From positions 1 to 5,653 of the forward strand of contig CATZDQ010000112.1 of the NCBI GenBank assembly GCA_958417695.1: a DNA stretch of 5,653 bases, read 5' to 3'. Numbering within the stretch: the stretch's first letter is position 1; each line of letters opens with the position of its first letter. Under the pieces are notes generated by a model. The model was given only the letters and a program-made list of their open reading frames with translations. It was not told the origin of the DNA and did not search any database. The position numbers and the translations under genes are program-made. Below, one piece after another: positions 4,712-5,653 of the stretch. The DNA is from an uncultured Clostridiaceae bacterium. Lineage in GTDB: Bacteria; Bacillota; Clostridia; TANB77; CAG-508.

Positions 4712-4946
4712 ATAAAAGACTAGTACTAAAATACGTTTTGCAAAGAGAGCCTACGGTTGGTGTAAGTAGGAGAAAGCTTTTTAGGAATCTACTTTTATGG
4801 CTTTTTGTGAAAACAAAACCGTTCATGCCCGGTTATCCGCATTCTAAAGTTCTAAGTAAGCTTTTTGTTTATTTAGGAATTAAGGTGGCACCACGAAAGA
4901 GGTTTATTTCGTCCTTATGTATAGCATAAGGGCGTTTTTGTTTTTT
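4712..4946 (+). promoter_or_regulatory. Serine-specific T-box riboswitch leader of serS
   Basis: This leader RNA senses uncharged tRNA-Ser and permits serS transcription when charging is low. Stem I base: 4712-4718 (ATAAAAG) pairs with 4792-4798. The specifier loop holds AGTA (4722-4725) on one side and GAATCTA (4785-4791) on the other, presenting UCU (4788-4790), a serine codon followed by the usual purine. The stem resumes with CTAAAA/TTTTAG (4726-4731/4779-4784). The apex has an AGAGAG bulge strand (4744-4749), a CCTAC/GTAGG helix (4750-4754/4766-4770) and the terminal loop motif GGTGTAA (4759-4765). A short Stem II (about 4803-4818) is followed by a IIA/B pseudoknot: CCG/CGG (4819-4821/4830-4832) plus ATGC/GCAT (4825-4828/4839-4842). 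Stem III is 4852-4859/4869-4876. The T-box sequence is AAGGTGGCACCACG (4882-4895); its variable base C4889 complements the G discriminator of tRNA-Ser. The antiterminator pairs TAAGG with CCTTA (4913-4917) and ACG with CGT (4910-4912), excluding the terminator. Confidence 0.95.
4910..4946 (+). terminator. Regulated intrinsic terminator of the serS T-box leader
   Basis: A ten-pair stem, 4910-4919 with 4925-4934 (one G-U pair, loop TATAG), is followed by TTTTTGTTTTTT (4935-4946). Its 5' strand is the same segment used by the antiterminator, so the two structures are mutually exclusive. Uncharged tRNA-Ser would favour the antiterminator and read-through into serS. Confidence 0.93.
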
Positions 4947-4951
4947 ATAAG

Positions 4952-4958
4952 AAAGGAG
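4952..4958 (+). promoter_or_regulatory. Ribosome binding site of serS
   Basis: AAAGGAG precedes two in-frame ATGs. The first (4962-4964) is only three bases away, too close. The second (4968-4970) is nine bases away and gives the family-typical N-terminus MIDIKFLRENPE. The second is taken as the start. Confidence 0.8.
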
Positions 4959-4967
4959 TTTATGTGT

Positions 4968-5653
4968 ATGATAGACATAAAATTTTTAAGAGAGAATCCA
5001 GAACTTGTTAAGGAAAATATCCGAAAAAAATTTCAAGACCATAAATTGGTATTAGTGGATGAGGTTTTGGATTTAGATGTCAAAAACAGAGAGGTAAAAT
5101 TAAAAGGTGATGAACTACGTTCTTCTCGTAATGCTTTGAGTAATCAAATTGGTGCTCTTATGAGAGAAGGGAAAAAAGAGGAAGCACAAGCAATTAAAGC
5201 ACAAGTACAAAACATTAATGAAAAACTTGCTGAAAATGAAAAATTAGAAGAGCAATATGCCGCAGAAATTCAAGAAAGAATGATGAAGATTCCTAATATG
5301 CTACATCCTTCTGTTCCTATTGGAAAAGATGATAGTCAAAATGTAGAAGTTCAAAAGTATGGTGAGCCTATTGTTCCTGATTATGAGATTCCTTACCATG
5401 GAGAGATTTTAGAAGCTTTAAATGGTTTAGATTTAGATGCTGCTCGCCGTGTAGCTGGAAATGGTTTTTATTATTTAATGGGTGATATTGCTAGACTACA
5501 TTCTGCTGTTTTAAGTTATGCTAGAGACTTTATGATTCAAAAAGGCTTTACCTATTGTATTCCACCTTATATGATTCGTAGCGATGTGGTAACTGGTGTT
5601 ATGAGTTTTGAAGAAATGGATGCTATGATGTATAAAATTGAAGGAGAAGATTT
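4968..5653 (+). CDS. serS: Seryl-tRNA synthetase, N-terminal 228 residues (3' end beyond window)
   Basis: SerRS charges tRNA-Ser with serine using ATP; it is a cytoplasmic class II synthetase that normally works as a dimer of about 420-430 residues. The N-terminus MIDIKFLRENPELV is typical. Residues about 27-105 form the charged helical-hairpin arm that holds the long variable arm of tRNA-Ser. The linker MMKIPNMLHPSVPIGKDDSQN (105-125) is the usual boundary to the catalytic core. The core starts with the LNGLDLDAARRVAGNGFYYLMGDIARLHSAVLSYA region (151-185) and the motif 1 proline segment IPPYM (198-202). After that, where most bacterial enzymes read roughly GTGQLPKF, this one has TGVMSFEEMDAMMYKI. 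Motifs 2 and 3 lie beyond the edge. The frame is open to the last base. Expression is set by the T-box leader 22 bp upstream, consistent with a serine-charging function. Confidence 0.97.
   Translation, partial: MIDIKFLRENPELVKENIRKKFQDHKLVLVDEVLDLDVKNREVKLKGDELRSSRNALSNQIGALMREGKKEEAQAIKAQVQNINEKLAENEKLEEQYAAEIQERMMKIPNMLHPSVPIGKDDSQNVEVQKYGEPIVPDYEIPYHGEILEALNGLDLDAARRVAGNGFYYLMGDIARLHSAVLSYARDFMIQKGFTYCIPPYMIRSDVVTGVMSFEEMDAMMYKIEGED

Noticed and set aside
4678..4929. Plus-strand 83-residue open frame in front of serS
   Set aside because: It lies wholly inside the T-box leader, has no ribosome binding site, and every part of the sequence is explained by leader helices.

Overview
The window is AT-rich DNA from a low-GC Gram-positive, endospore-forming bacterium, most likely a Clostridia member. 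Three things point there: a BofA-type sporulation checkpoint gene beside a YaaL (DUF2508) gene, a tRNA-sensing T-box leader in front of serS, and strong AAGGAG-type ribosome binding sites on every gene. Six genes are visible, two of them cut by the window edges. Nothing looks recently acquired: there are no transposases, integrases, CRISPR arrays, tRNA genes or large repeats.

Layout. Positions 1-1190 (minus) hold the N-terminal two thirds of uvrC, the nucleotide-excision-repair nuclease subunit, with a good SigA-type promoter just upstream. A stem-loop at about 1288-1314 separates it from a complete GT4-family glycosyltransferase (1330-2862, minus), which has its own extended -10 promoter. 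A strong hairpin at 2950-2981 ends the next transcript, that of bofA (2982-3242, minus, TTG start). Before bofA lies a near-perfect SigE-type mother-cell promoter, then yaaL (3311-3586, minus). Further right is a CaCA-family (sodium/calcium exchanger-like) membrane protein (3679-4593, minus). It is transcribed divergently from serS, whose 5' part (4968-5653, plus) follows a complete serine T-box leader (4712-4946).

How it fits together. The left-pointing genes appear to be separate short units rather than one operon: uvrC and the glycosyltransferase have SigA-like promoters, bofA has a predicted sporulation promoter, and the exchanger has a promoter interleaved with that of serS. No clear promoter was found for yaaL, so it may be read through from the exchanger. 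The yaaL-bofA pair keeps the order known from Bacillus subtilis, but the dnaX-yaaK-recR genes that precede it there are absent. The serS leader can be read almost base by base: Stem I with an AG-rich bulge and GGUGUAA loop, a UCU (Ser) specifier, a Stem IIA/B pseudoknot, Stem III, and competing antiterminator and terminator helices. The variable T-box base is C, which fits the G discriminator of tRNA-Ser.

I did not find a previously undescribed system. The most informative signals are the predicted SigE promoter with the TTG start of bofA, the fully resolved serine T-box with compensated deviations from consensus, the interleaved divergent promoters, and unusual local sequence in the exchanger, the glycosyltransferase and SerS.
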